Assembly (NCBI RefSeq): GCF_001886615.1 | Contig: NZ_CP018139.1 | Location: forward strand, 124,001-188,000 | DNA length: 64,000 nucleotides | Reading direction: 5' to 3' | Source of the DNA: Halomonas aestuarii | Lineage (GTDB): Bacteria > Pseudomonadota > Gammaproteobacteria > Pseudomonadales > Halomonadaceae | Shown: piece by piece, positions 28,986-37,162 of the stretch | Layout of the letters: every line of letters starts with the position of its first letter | Position numbering within the stretch: the first letter of the stretch is position 1 | The notes under the pieces: model-generated | What the model saw: only the letters and a program-made list of their open reading frames with translations | Databases searched by the model: none | Told to the model about the DNA's origin: nothing | Program-made: the position numbers and the translations under genes

Positions 28986-29539
28986 TCGACCTCTTCCTGG
29001 AGCGCCGTTTCACGACCCCACTCGGCGCCGAACGCCTCAGGACGCTCTCGGGGGCGGCAACGGGCTGCTTCGCCCTGCATCGGGTCGACTGGGCAGGCAG
29101 CCTGCTGGCGAGGGACGGCCGACGGATGGTCTGCCACTTCCACGCCCCGGATGCCGAAGCCGCACGTCTCGCCCTGCGCCAGGCAGGCATCGAGGTCACC
29201 ACCCTCTGGCCCGGCACGCTCCACGATGCCCCGGGACTCGATGCCGAGGCGCTCGCCGCGGCCAGCGTGCTGGTCGAGCGCACCTTTCCCTCGCCAGTCA
29301 GCCTCGCGGCGATCCAGGCCCGCGAGGATGCCGGGGCGGCCTGCCTGAAACACCACCGGGTGCGCTTCGTCCGCACATTCCTCTCGCGGGACGCCCGGCG
29401 CATGCTCTGCCTCTACCAGGCCCCCGATGCCGAGTCGGTGCGCATCGCCCAGCACCAGGCCGGCATGCCGCTGGAGCGTGTCTGGGCCTTCCGCACCATC
29501 CTTCCCTCCCTCCCGGTCGATTCCACGCACGCCGGCTGA
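28982..29539 (+). CDS. DUF4242 protein with two tandem domains
   Basis: 185 residues made of two similar halves (about 1-88 and 95-178): LLARDGRRMVCHFHAPDAEA in the first matches FLSRDARRMLCLYQAPDAES in the second, each followed by an A-x2-Q-A-G helix. DUF4242 is a ferredoxin-like family, some of whose members bind nickel; function uncertain. Its start overlaps the regulator stop (ATGA), so the two are translationally coupled, which makes it a likely functional partner. Confidence 0.75.
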   Translation: MIDLFLERRFTTPLGAERLRTLSGAATGCFALHRVDWAGSLLARDGRRMVCHFHAPDAEAARLALRQAGIEVTTLWPGTLHDAPGLDAEALAAASVLVERTFPSPVSLAAIQAREDAGAACLKHHRVRFVRTFLSRDARRMLCLYQAPDAESVRIAQHQAGMPLERVWAFRTILPSLPVDSTHAG

Positions 29540-29644
29540 AAAACCACGACCTCTCCCACTCTGGGTCCCACGTGACGGCCCCAGAGTCGTACCTGACGAG
29601 TGATCCCACCCGTCATACCACGACAACCGCGAGGAGAGACCACC

Positions 29645-30205
29645 ATGCAGACCGCCATCCGCAAGACTGACAACGGCGTCAACGTCAGCGCCCTGCTGGG
29701 TGCCCGCGAGGCCCTGTCCCAGGCCCCCGAAGCCGCCCGCTTCACCTGGCGCGCCAGCTGCGACTGGGCGAGGGGCACCCACAGCCGCGCCACCGTCGAC
29801 GGCTTCCATGGGCTCGGCGAGGAGCAACACCACAGGACCCGCTTCACCTTCGATACCGACCATCCCGAGGTCTTCGCCTCCGAGGACCATGGCCCCACGC
29901 CGGTGGAGTACGTGCTCGTCGGCCTCGCCGGCTGTCTGACCGCCGGCATCGCCGCCATTGCCCAGCACCGCGGGATCCAGCTCCATTCGATCCGGGCCCG
30001 CCTGGAGGGCGAGATGGATATCCAGGGCATCCTGGGCATGGACCGCGACGTGCGTAACGGCTTCGACGAGGTCCGGGTCATCTTCGAGGTCGATGCCGAC
30101 GCCACCCGCGAGGAGATCGAGGCCCTGGTCGCCCAGTCGCAGAAGCGCTCGGCGGTCTTCGACATCCTCACCAACCCCACCCACGTCTCGGTGCAAGTGA
30201 AATGA
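29645..30205 (+). CDS. OsmC family protein
   Basis: 186 residues. The OsmC/Ohr-like core contains GPTPVEYVLVGLAGCLTAGI with the reactive cysteine at the start of the central helix, and a second cysteine in FTWRASCDWARG. OsmC proteins reduce organic hydroperoxides or handle sulfur compounds. An in-frame ATG 45 bases earlier exists, but the GAGGAGAGACC before 29645 supports this start. It overlaps the monooxygenase gene by four bases. Confidence 0.87.
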   Translation: MQTAIRKTDNGVNVSALLGAREALSQAPEAARFTWRASCDWARGTHSRATVDGFHGLGEEQHHRTRFTFDTDHPEVFASEDHGPTPVEYVLVGLAGCLTAGIAAIAQHRGIQLHSIRARLEGEMDIQGILGMDRDVRNGFDEVRVIFEVDADATREEIEALVAQSQKRSAVFDILTNPTHVSVQVK

Positions 30206-31521
30206 ACGAGAGTCGTGCTGACCGGCAGCACCGCCCGGCCCGCGCCGTGACCGTGGTGGTCATCGGCGCGGGCCAGTCGGGGCTCGCCATGAGCCACTAC
30301 CTCGGCCGGGCCGGCATCGATCATGTGCTGCTGGAGCGGGGAGAGGTGGGCAACGCATGGCGTCACGAGCGGTGGGACTCGCTCAGGCTGCTGACACCCA
30401 ACTGGCAATGCCGGCTGCCCGGGCTCCGCTATGCGGGGCCCGACCCGGATGGCTTCATGTCCATGCCGCAGGTGGCCGACTTCCTTCGCGACCATGCGCG
30501 GCGATACTCGGCCCCGGTGCAGGCCAACACCCGAGTGCTGTCGGTCCGGCCAGCGGCGGAGGGCTATCGCGTCATCACCGACCAGGGCGAGTGGCGCTGC
30601 CGGGCAGCGGTAATCGCCAGCGGTGCCTTCAACCTGCCCCGGGTGCCGCCCCTGGACCGAGCCCTGCCGATGTACGTCGACCGCCTGACGGCCCGGGAGT
30701 ATCGCCACCCGGGCCAGCTGGCGCCGGGTGGCGTGCTGGTGGTGGGGGCCTCGGCCACCGGACTGCAGCTGGCCGACGAGCTCCAGCGCGCTGGCCACGC
30801 GGTGACCCTGTCGGTGGGCGAGCACGTCCGACTGCCGCGCCGCTACCGGGGGAAGGACATCCAGTGGTGGCTGCACGCGGCCGGCATCCTCGACCAGCGC
30901 TTCGACGAGGTAGACGACATCGTGCGGGCCCGTCGCCTGCCCTCCCCCCAGCTGGCGGGCGGCGATGCCCCCGCCACTCTGGACCTGAATGCCCTGAGTG
31001 CCCGGGGCGTCAGGCTGGTCGGACGGCTGGTGGGCCTTCAGGATACCCGGCTGCAGTTCTCCGGCTCGCTGTCGGTCCACTGCGCCGCGGCGGACCTCAA
31101 GCTGGGACGGTTGCTCGACACGCTCGATGCCTGGTCAGGGGCCCGGGGACTGGACGCCTGCCTGGAGGCGCCGCGGCGGTTCCCGCCGACCCGCCTGCCG
31201 AAGCCTCCCTGCCTGGGACTGGACCTCGCCCGGGGCGAGATCCGCACCGTGCTCTGGGCCACCGGCTATCGCCCCGACTACCGCTGGCTGCAGGTGCCGG
31301 TGCTCGACCGCAAGGGCGAGCTGCGTCATCACGGCGGCGTGGTCGACGCCCCGGGGCTCTACGTCCTGGGCCTGCCGTTCCTGCGGCGTCGCAAGTCGAG
31401 CTTCATCCACGGGGCCGATGACGACGCCCGGGAGCTCTGCGACCACCTGGTCGCCTGGCTGGCCCGGAGGCCCCGCCAGGGCGCCGCGATAAGGGCCCTG
31501 CCCACCGCGATCGTTACCTGA
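30202..31521 (+). CDS. Flavin-containing monooxygenase-like NAD(P)/FAD oxidoreductase
   Basis: 439 residues. Rossmann FAD site VVVIGAGQSGLAMSHYLG near residue 15, RHERWDSLRLLTPNWQCRLP, and a second dinucleotide fold VVGASATGLQLADELQRAGH near residue 182. The family includes Baeyer-Villiger/CzcO-type enzymes and indole-3-pyruvate or sulfide-linked flavoproteins. Translational overlap with the OsmC gene suggests they act on the same toxic or sulfur substrate, under the SARP-type regulator. Confidence 0.84.
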   Translation: MNESRADRQHRPARAVTVVVIGAGQSGLAMSHYLGRAGIDHVLLERGEVGNAWRHERWDSLRLLTPNWQCRLPGLRYAGPDPDGFMSMPQVADFLRDHARRYSAPVQANTRVLSVRPAAEGYRVITDQGEWRCRAAVIASGAFNLPRVPPLDRALPMYVDRLTAREYRHPGQLAPGGVLVVGASATGLQLADELQRAGHAVTLSVGEHVRLPRRYRGKDIQWWLHAAGILDQRFDEVDDIVRARRLPSPQLAGGDAPATLDLNALSARGVRLVGRLVGLQDTRLQFSGSLSVHCAAADLKLGRLLDTLDAWSGARGLDACLEAPRRFPPTRLPKPPCLGLDLARGEIRTVLWATGYRPDYRWLQVPVLDRKGELRHHGGVVDAPGLYVLGLPFLRRRKSSFIHGADDDARELCDHLVAWLARRPRQGAAIRALPTAIVT

Positions 31522-31525
31522 CCTC

Positions 31526-31548
31526 ACGCCGGCCCATCCGGCCGGCGT
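31526..31548 (+). terminator. Hairpin after the monooxygenase gene
   Basis: ACGCCGGCC (31526-31534) and GGCCGGCGT (31540-31548) form a 9-base stem with loop CATCC, five bases after the stop. The following stretch is C/T-rich but not a clean T-run. Confidence 0.55.
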
Positions 31549-31626
31549 CCTCTTCGCGCGCTCCTCTTTCACCCCCCTCCACGCCTCCATTTCGCACCCG
31601 CTACGCCCGCCGACCCGGGGACGCAC

Positions 31627-32520
31627 TCAGGCGTTGTACATCACGGCACCCGACTCGCCGATGTCATAGCCGCCCAGGGCCTCGGCGCGCTCGGCGAAGC
31701 GCGGCTCCCGGGCGAAGGCCAGCAGCCGCTGCACGGGCGGCTCGAAGTAGCTGCGCCGCCGCATGGCCAGGTCGAAGGTCTCCTGGTGGAGCGGCACGAA
31801 GGCGAGCCCCTGCCGGCGGGCCGCGGCCTCCACGCCGAGCCCCGCGTCCGCCTCACCCTGGCGGATCGCCAGCGCCAGGTCGTCCTCGGAAAGCGAAGGG
31901 TGCGCGGCGAAGCGCAGCCCGTCGGGGTCGACCCCGGCGCGGGCCAGCAGCCAGGTCAGCAGTCGGTGGGCCCCGGCATCCGGCTGTCGATGGGCCACAC
32001 GCACCCTGCCGCCGGCCAGGTCCTCGAGGGAGGTGATGCCGAGGGGGTTGTCCGGCGCCAGCAGCAGACCCTGGCGACGGCGGGCCCAGCGCACCATCAC
32101 CAGGTCGCGCATGCCGGCAAGCCCCAGGGCCTCGGGCCGGTTGTAGTCGCCCTGGCGCTCGTCCAGCAGGTGAAGCCCCGCCACCATCGCCTCGCCCGAG
32201 AGCAGTCGCCGCACCCCGTCGCCGCTGCCGTGACAGAGCAGCGCCAGCCCCGCGGCGCTCTCGCGGACCGCCCACTCCAGCAGGGGGTCCTGGCTGCCGG
32301 CGAGCACCAGCGGCACGGGGCGGCTGCTCGCCTGGTCGCCCTCCAGGTGGCTCATCAGCCACAGGTCGATGCCCTGGCGGGGAAACAGCAGCTTGCCGGT
32401 CACCCGCACGCAGGGGATGCCGCCCTGGCGCACCAGGTCATAGACCTTGCGCTCCTTGAGTCGCAGATAGTCGGCCACCTCGGCGGTGGTCAGATAGGCA
32501 TGTTCCGGGCCGCGCTCCAT
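31627..32520 (-). CDS. HTH (excisionase-type) regulator with periplasmic-binding-protein-like domain
   Basis: 297 residues. The N-terminal helix-turn-helix (YLTTAEVADYLRLKERKVYD, about residues 9-28) is of the excisionase/MerR-like class. Residues 75-297 are a PBP-like fold: NPLGITSLEDLAGGRVRVAH, RQPDAGAHRLLTWLL and GEADAGLGVEAAARRQG. Homologous one-component regulators sit beside molybdate or tungstate transporters. It is divergent from tupB with 115 bases between, so it probably senses tungstate or molybdate and controls tupBCA. GAGGGG precedes the ATG at 32520. Confidence 0.8.
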   Translation of the reverse strand: MERGPEHAYLTTAEVADYLRLKERKVYDLVRQGGIPCVRVTGKLLFPRQGIDLWLMSHLEGDQASSRPVPLVLAGSQDPLLEWAVRESAAGLALLCHGSGDGVRRLLSGEAMVAGLHLLDERQGDYNRPEALGLAGMRDLVMVRWARRRQGLLLAPDNPLGITSLEDLAGGRVRVAHRQPDAGAHRLLTWLLARAGVDPDGLRFAAHPSLSEDDLALAIRQGEADAGLGVEAAARRQGLAFVPLHQETFDLAMRRRSYFEPPVQRLLAFAREPRFAERAEALGGYDIGESGAVMYNA

Positions 32521-32548
32521 GGGATACCCCTCACATCGATTCGTCGTT

Positions 32549-32618
32549 TTCCTGCATATTACTGCATTTATTCCATCGTAGGATGCGCCGGCGCGCTTCA
32601 ACGCACATGATGCAGGAA
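32549..32618. promoter_or_regulatory. Inverted repeat in the regulator-tupB interval
   Basis: TTCCTGCAT (32549-32557) and ATGCAGGAA (32610-32618) are perfect inverted 9-base arms with 52 bases between, in the divergent interval between the HTH gene and tupB. A further TGCAT lies at about 32562. It is a candidate operator or looping site for the neighbouring regulator. Confidence 0.4.
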
Positions 32619-32635
32619 GATCGCAGGAGAGCCCG

Positions 32636-33340
32636 ATGCCCGACGACGCCAACGCCTTCCAGACTGCCCTCGCCCTGATCCTCGGGCTGGACCCCGACCT
32701 GTTCGGGATCGTGGTGCTGTCGCTGAAGGTCTCGCTCTCCGCCGTGCTCATCGCCGCGCTGCTCGCCCTGCCACTGGGCGCAGCCATCGCGCTGTGGCGT
32801 TTCCCCGGCCGCGGGGTGCTGATCGTGGCGCTCAATGCGCTGATGGGGCTGCCGCCGGTGGTCGCAGGGCTCGCGGTCTACCTGCTGCTCTCCCGGGCGG
32901 GCCCGCTGGGCGAGCTGGGCCTGCTGTTCACCCCGGGGGCCATGGTGATCGCCCAGGTGATCCTGGTGCTGCCGATCATCGCCGCCCTGACCCGCCAGCA
33001 GGTCGAGGAGCTCCACGGCGACTATCGCGAACAGCTCACCTCGATGGGCGTCTCGCGGGCGCGCCGGATCCCCACCCTGCTGTGGGACGCCCGCTTCGGG
33101 CTGGCCACCGTGATGCTGGCCGGCTTCGGCCGAGCCAGCGCCGAGGTCGGGGCGGTGATGATCGTCGGCGGCAACATCGACGGCGTCACCCGGGTGATGA
33201 CCACCGCCATCGTGCTGGAGACCAGCAAGGGCAACCTGCCCCTGGCCCTGGGGCTCGGCATCGTGCTGCTCGCCCTGGTAGCCCTGGTCAACGCCGCCGC
33301 GCACCTCGTCAGCGAGTCGGCGCGGAGGCGGCTGGGATGA
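32636..33340 (+). CDS. tupB: Tungstate ABC transporter permease TupB
   Basis: 234 residues with five or six helices: LSLKVSLSAVLIAALLALPL, NALMGLPPVVAGLAVYLLLS, and the EAA loop LTSMGVSRARRIPTLLWDAR. AEVGAVMIVGGNIDGVTRVM is typical of TupB. It imports tungstate together with TupC and TupA. It is the first gene of tupBCA; the order with the binding protein last is not rare in this group. Confidence 0.9.
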   Translation: MPDDANAFQTALALILGLDPDLFGIVVLSLKVSLSAVLIAALLALPLGAAIALWRFPGRGVLIVALNALMGLPPVVAGLAVYLLLSRAGPLGELGLLFTPGAMVIAQVILVLPIIAALTRQQVEELHGDYREQLTSMGVSRARRIPTLLWDARFGLATVMLAGFGRASAEVGAVMIVGGNIDGVTRVMTTAIVLETSKGNLPLALGLGIVLLALVALVNAAAHLVSESARRRLG

Positions 33341-34062
33341 ACGAGATGACCCGCCTGGACGTCACGGCCATTCCCCCGCTCGCCCTGGAGGGCGTCGGGT
33401 TTGCCCACCGCGGCCAGCCCCTGCTGCACCCCACCGACCTGCGCCTGGAGGGGTACCGGCGCACCCTGGTGATGGGGCCCAACGGCGCGGGCAAGAGCCT
33501 GCTGATGCGCCTGGCCCACGGCCTGCTGGTGCCCACCGTCGGCCGGGTGCGCTGGGAGGGCCACCTGCCGCGCCAGTCCATGGTCTTCCAGCGGCCAGTG
33601 CTGCTGCGCCGCTCGGCCCTGGCCAACCTGACCTATGTCCTGGCGATCCACGGCATCCCCCGCCGCCGCCGCAAGCCGCTGGCCCGCGAGGCCCTGGAGC
33701 GCTTCGGCCTGGCCGCCCTGGAGGCGCGGCCGGCCCGGGTGCTCTCCGGCGGAGAACAGCAGCGGCTGGCGTTGGCCCGGGCCTGGCTGGTGGAGCCCGA
33801 AGTGCTCTTCCTCGACGAGCCAACCTCGGCGCTCGACCCCGCCGCCATCAAGGCGGTGGAGGACGCGGTCAACGACTTCCACCGCCGCGGCACCCGCATC
33901 GTGATGACCAGCCATGACCTCCACCAGGCCCGCCGCCTGGCCGACGACATCGTGCTGCTCTTCGACGGCCGGCTCATCGAGCACTGCCCGGCCGAGACCT
34001 TCTTCACGGCTCCCGCCTCCGCCGAGGCGCGGGCCTTCATCCGGGGCGAGCTGGTCTGGTAG
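33337..34062 (+). CDS. tupC: Tungstate ABC transporter ATPase TupC
   Basis: 241 residues. Walker A MGPNGAGKSLLMRL near residue 48, the Q-loop in QSMVFQRPVLLRRSALANL, signature LSGGEQQRLALARAW, Walker B VLFLDEPTSALD and switch His in VMTSHDLHQA. The start overlaps the tupB stop by four bases. Confidence 0.92.
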   Translation: MNEMTRLDVTAIPPLALEGVGFAHRGQPLLHPTDLRLEGYRRTLVMGPNGAGKSLLMRLAHGLLVPTVGRVRWEGHLPRQSMVFQRPVLLRRSALANLTYVLAIHGIPRRRRKPLAREALERFGLAALEARPARVLSGGEQQRLALARAWLVEPEVLFLDEPTSALDPAAIKAVEDAVNDFHRRGTRIVMTSHDLHQARRLADDIVLLFDGRLIEHCPAETFFTAPASAEARAFIRGELVW

Positions 34063-34086
34063 CGGCTCCCCCTCCGCACCCGCCCC

Positions 34087-34138
34087 ATGAGAAGGAAGGC
34101 AACATGAGAAGGAAGGCAACATGAGAAGGAAAGTCACC
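34087..34138 (+). repeat. Three tandem start-codon/ribosome-site repeats forming minicistrons before tupA
   Basis: A 17-base unit, ATGAGAAGGAAGGCAAC, occurs at 34087 and 34104, and an 18-base variant at 34121, directly before the tupA ATG at 34139. Each unit supplies both a Shine-Dalgarno (AGAAGGAAGG) and the next ATG. The first two ATGs each encode the peptide MRRKAT and stop at a TGA that overlaps the next ATG (ATGA at 34104 and 34121). The third ATG is in frame with tupA. Confidence 0.85.
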
Positions 34139-34969
34139 ATGAGACAGCAGGGACTCGCCCTCGCCGCCATCGGACTGATGGGCCTCTCGCTCGGCGCCAG
34201 CGCCCAGGACGACGACCGCTACATCACCCTGGCCTCCACCACGTCCACCCAGAACTCGGGGCTCTTCGATGCCATCCTCCCCCAGTTCACCGACACCAGC
34301 GGGATCGAGGTGCGGGTAGTCGCCGTGGGCACGGGCCAGGCCTTCGAGATCGCCCGCCGGGGCGACGCCGACAGTCTGCTGGTGCACGACACCGAAGGCG
34401 AGGAACGCTTCATCGCCGAGGGCTACGCCACTGAGCGCGCCGACGTGATGTACAACGACTTCGTGATCATCGGTCCCGGCGACGATCCGGCCGGCATTGG
34501 CGACGCCGACACCGTCGAGCAGGCGCTTTCCGCCATCGCCGAGGCCGAGGCCCCCTTCGCCTCACGCGGTGACGACAGCGGCACGAACCGTGCCGAGCTG
34601 CGCCTGTGGGACGCCGCCGGCATCACACCCGGCGGCGACTGGTATCGCGAGCTCGGCAGCGGCATGGGCCCGACCCTGAACACCGCCGCCGGCATGGACG
34701 CCTACGTGATGAGTGACCGCGCCACCTGGGTCGCCTTCGACAACCGCCAGGACCTCGACCTGCTGTTCGAGGGCGACGAGGCGCTCTTCAACCAGTACGG
34801 CAGCATCCTGATCTCCAAGGAGCGCCACCCGCACCTCAAGCACGACCTGGCCGCCCAGTGGCACGACTGGCTGCTCTCCGAGGCGGGCCAGGCCGCCATC
34901 GCCGACTTCGAGGTCAAGGGCCAGCAGCTGTTCTTCCCCAACGCGCACGCCGCCTCCGACGACGAGTAG
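34139..34969 (+). CDS. tupA: Tungstate-binding periplasmic protein TupA
   Basis: 276 residues. A signal peptide, MRQQGLALAAIGLMGLSLGA, ends near SAQ. The mature protein begins with LASTTSTQNSGLFDAILPQF, the TTST oxyanion-binding motif of TupA, followed by VGTGQAFEIARRGDADSLLV and FASRGDDSGTNRAEL. The start at 34139 is preferred to 34121 because the signal peptide begins there and an AGAAGGA site precedes it. The upstream tandem repeats may tune its translation relative to tupBC. Confidence 0.92.
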   Translation: MRQQGLALAAIGLMGLSLGASAQDDDRYITLASTTSTQNSGLFDAILPQFTDTSGIEVRVVAVGTGQAFEIARRGDADSLLVHDTEGEERFIAEGYATERADVMYNDFVIIGPGDDPAGIGDADTVEQALSAIAEAEAPFASRGDDSGTNRAELRLWDAAGITPGGDWYRELGSGMGPTLNTAAGMDAYVMSDRATWVAFDNRQDLDLLFEGDEALFNQYGSILISKERHPHLKHDLAAQWHDWLLSEAGQAAIADFEVKGQQLFFPNAHAASDDE

Positions 34970-34974
34970 GCTTC

Positions 34975-35013
34975 CCACCTCGCCATGGGCCTCCCCGGCC
35001 CGTGGCGAGGTGG
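34975..35013. terminator. Long hairpin between convergent tupA and serine hydrolase genes
   Basis: Outer arms CCACCTCGCCA (34975-34985) and TGGCGAGGTGG (35003-35013) and an inner GGGCC/GGCCC stem form one long hairpin between the two convergent stops. It is likely a bidirectional terminator, though the T-run is short. Confidence 0.65.
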
Positions 35014-35022
35014 CCGACCCGC

Positions 35023-36969
35023 TCAGCCCATCAGCACGAAGCCGTTGAACCGCCAGACCGTTACCAGGGTCACTGCAAGCAGCACGACCACCCCGGCATG
35101 GCGCAGGCGCCGCCCTCGTGACCAGCCCTTCTCGCCCAGCACCGGCATCAGCAGGGCGAGAGCCCCCAGGCTGACCGCGCCCGCCAGCATGGCGACGACC
35201 TGGGCGGCCACGAAGGGTGGCGGCGGGAAGCCGAAGAAGACGAGCCCCACGTCCCGCGTGATGGGCAGGATTCCGGCCAACGCGAGCCCCATGCTCACCA
35301 CCCAGAGCCCGGCGGCCAGCACGGTCAGCCGCCCTCCCCAGCGCGCCGCGGGCCGCCGTGCGGCAGGCCGGCCCCAGCCGAACAGCGCCACCACCAGGGT
35401 GCCGACGAACACCGCCACGGCCAGGCCCAGGAACGCCAGCCGCCAGCGCGGGTTGGCCAGCGGCCCGACCCGCTCCATCACCATGACCGGCTCCGGCACC
35501 GCCAGGTGCGTGACGGCGCCATCGTCGTCGGTGAGGAATCGCAGCGACTCCTGGCTGTCGGCCTGGCGGAAGTGCCCCTCGCCCGGTGCCGGCACGAGGC
35601 GTACCTGCCGCCCCCGCCGACTCAGGACCAGCTCTCCGTCCCGGTCAAGGTGGACGCTGGCCATGTCGTGATTCAGCAGCGCCTCGACCGTGGTATAGGG
35701 ACGCCGCGTGGAGAGATAGTCCCCGGCATAGCGCGCGGGGTCGTCGGGCGCCGCGGCCACGACGGGGGGATCGGTCGGGAAGTAGCGGTGCACCAGCGCC
35801 TCGACGAAGCCGCGGATCAGCGCCTGGCCGCCGTTGCTGTTGGTGGAGATGAACACGCCCAGCTCCAGCTCGGGGATCAGCTGCAGGTCGGAAACGAAAT
35901 GCACGGTGCCACCGCCATGGCCGATGGCCCGGTAGCCGGCGATCTCGCTCTCGACGAAGCCGTGGGCCATGCCGGGTTGCCCCGGCGTCACCCGGTAGTG
36001 GGTGCGCTGCATCTCACGGGCCGTGTCCGGCGCGAGCAGTGCCACATCGCCGAGTCGGCCCTCGTTGAGGTGGGCCCGCATGAAGCGCGCCATGTCGGTG
36101 GCCGTGGTGGAGAGGCTGCCCGCCGGACCGATGCCGCCGACGAAGGTGAAACCGCCCGGCTGGAGGGCGCCACCGACCCATTGATAGCCCTCGCTGACCC
36201 GCTCGCGCAGGGCGGGGGCCATGGGGGCCTGCTCGCGCTGCGGCCCCCAGGGCTCGCGGAAGGTGCTGTCCCGCATGCCCAGGGGGCCGAGCAGGTGACG
36301 CTCGGCGTAGGCCTCCCAGGAGAGGCCGCTGACCTCGGCGACCACCAGCCCGGCCAGCGCCACCCCGTAGTTGGAATAGGCCGGCCAGGTGCCCGGCGCT
36401 CGCACCTGGGCCGGGGCATGGCGGCGCAGGTAGTCGCGCAGCGACAGCACGGCGTCGGGGTCGTCCTCGAAGAGATGGCCCATGGCCGTGTCCTCGAAGC
36501 CCGGCGTGTGCGCCATCAACTGGCGCAGGGTGATGGGCGCCGGATAGCGGGTCGCCAGGGGCAGGTCGGTCAGGATTTCGCGGATGTCGGTGTCCAGGTC
36601 GAGCCGGCCCTGCTCCACCAGCTGCATCACCGCCGTCCAGGTGAAGAGCTTGGAGATCGAGCCCGGCCGGAACAGGGTCCGCCCGGCCACCACCGGGCGC
36701 CCGGCCTCGAGGTCGGCGAACCCATACCCCTTGGCCATCACCAGTTCGTCATCCTTGACCACCGACACCGTGACGCCGGCCACATGCTCGGCCTCCATGC
36801 GGGCGGTGACATAGCCGTCGACGAAGGCCTCGAGATCCTGTCGTTCGATAGCCTGTCGCTCGAGACCCTGTCGCTCGAGGTCCTGGCCACCGCCCACGGC
36901 CCCCGTGGCCATGCCCGCCCACAGCCAGAGCAGCAGGCCGACCAGAACGCCTCGCCTCCACAGGGGCAT
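35023..36969 (-). CDS. Beta-lactamase-fold serine hydrolase with C-terminal membrane segments
   Basis: 648 residues. A signal peptide starts MPLWRRGVLVGLLLWLWAGM. Five-residue repeats of the type (D/G)-(L/I)-E-R-Q follow, then a penicillin-binding/class C beta-lactamase fold with the SxxK nucleophile in FRPGSISKLFTWTAVMQL, YSNYG for the YxN motif and IGHGGGT for the third motif. The last 150 residues contain about four membrane helices. The family includes D-aminopeptidases, esterases and peptidoglycan-related enzymes. The short repeats are encoded by 15-base DNA units at 36828-36884. Confidence 0.85.
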   Translation of the reverse strand: MPLWRRGVLVGLLLWLWAGMATGAVGGGQDLERQGLERQAIERQDLEAFVDGYVTARMEAEHVAGVTVSVVKDDELVMAKGYGFADLEAGRPVVAGRTLFRPGSISKLFTWTAVMQLVEQGRLDLDTDIREILTDLPLATRYPAPITLRQLMAHTPGFEDTAMGHLFEDDPDAVLSLRDYLRRHAPAQVRAPGTWPAYSNYGVALAGLVVAEVSGLSWEAYAERHLLGPLGMRDSTFREPWGPQREQAPMAPALRERVSEGYQWVGGALQPGGFTFVGGIGPAGSLSTTATDMARFMRAHLNEGRLGDVALLAPDTAREMQRTHYRVTPGQPGMAHGFVESEIAGYRAIGHGGGTVHFVSDLQLIPELELGVFISTNSNGGQALIRGFVEALVHRYFPTDPPVVAAAPDDPARYAGDYLSTRRPYTTVEALLNHDMASVHLDRDGELVLSRRGRQVRLVPAPGEGHFRQADSQESLRFLTDDDGAVTHLAVPEPVMVMERVGPLANPRWRLAFLGLAVAVFVGTLVVALFGWGRPAARRPAARWGGRLTVLAAGLWVVSMGLALAGILPITRDVGLVFFGFPPPPFVAAQVVAMLAGAVSLGALALLMPVLGEKGWSRGRRLRHAGVVVLLAVTLVTVWRFNGFVLMG

Positions 36970-37162
36970 CGAATCTCCGGGGATCGTGCCGCAGCCGGCT
37001 GCATCGTCCAGCCGTGAACGGGCGATGGCGCTCGGGGCGCCGGCCGCGGCCCCCGTATCATGAGGGATCATATATGATGGGCTCCGACAGTCATTCCTGC
37101 TCATAGTGTGTCGGAATCTACACACTCGACGCACGTGGTTCACTCGGTACGAGATCCCTGCC

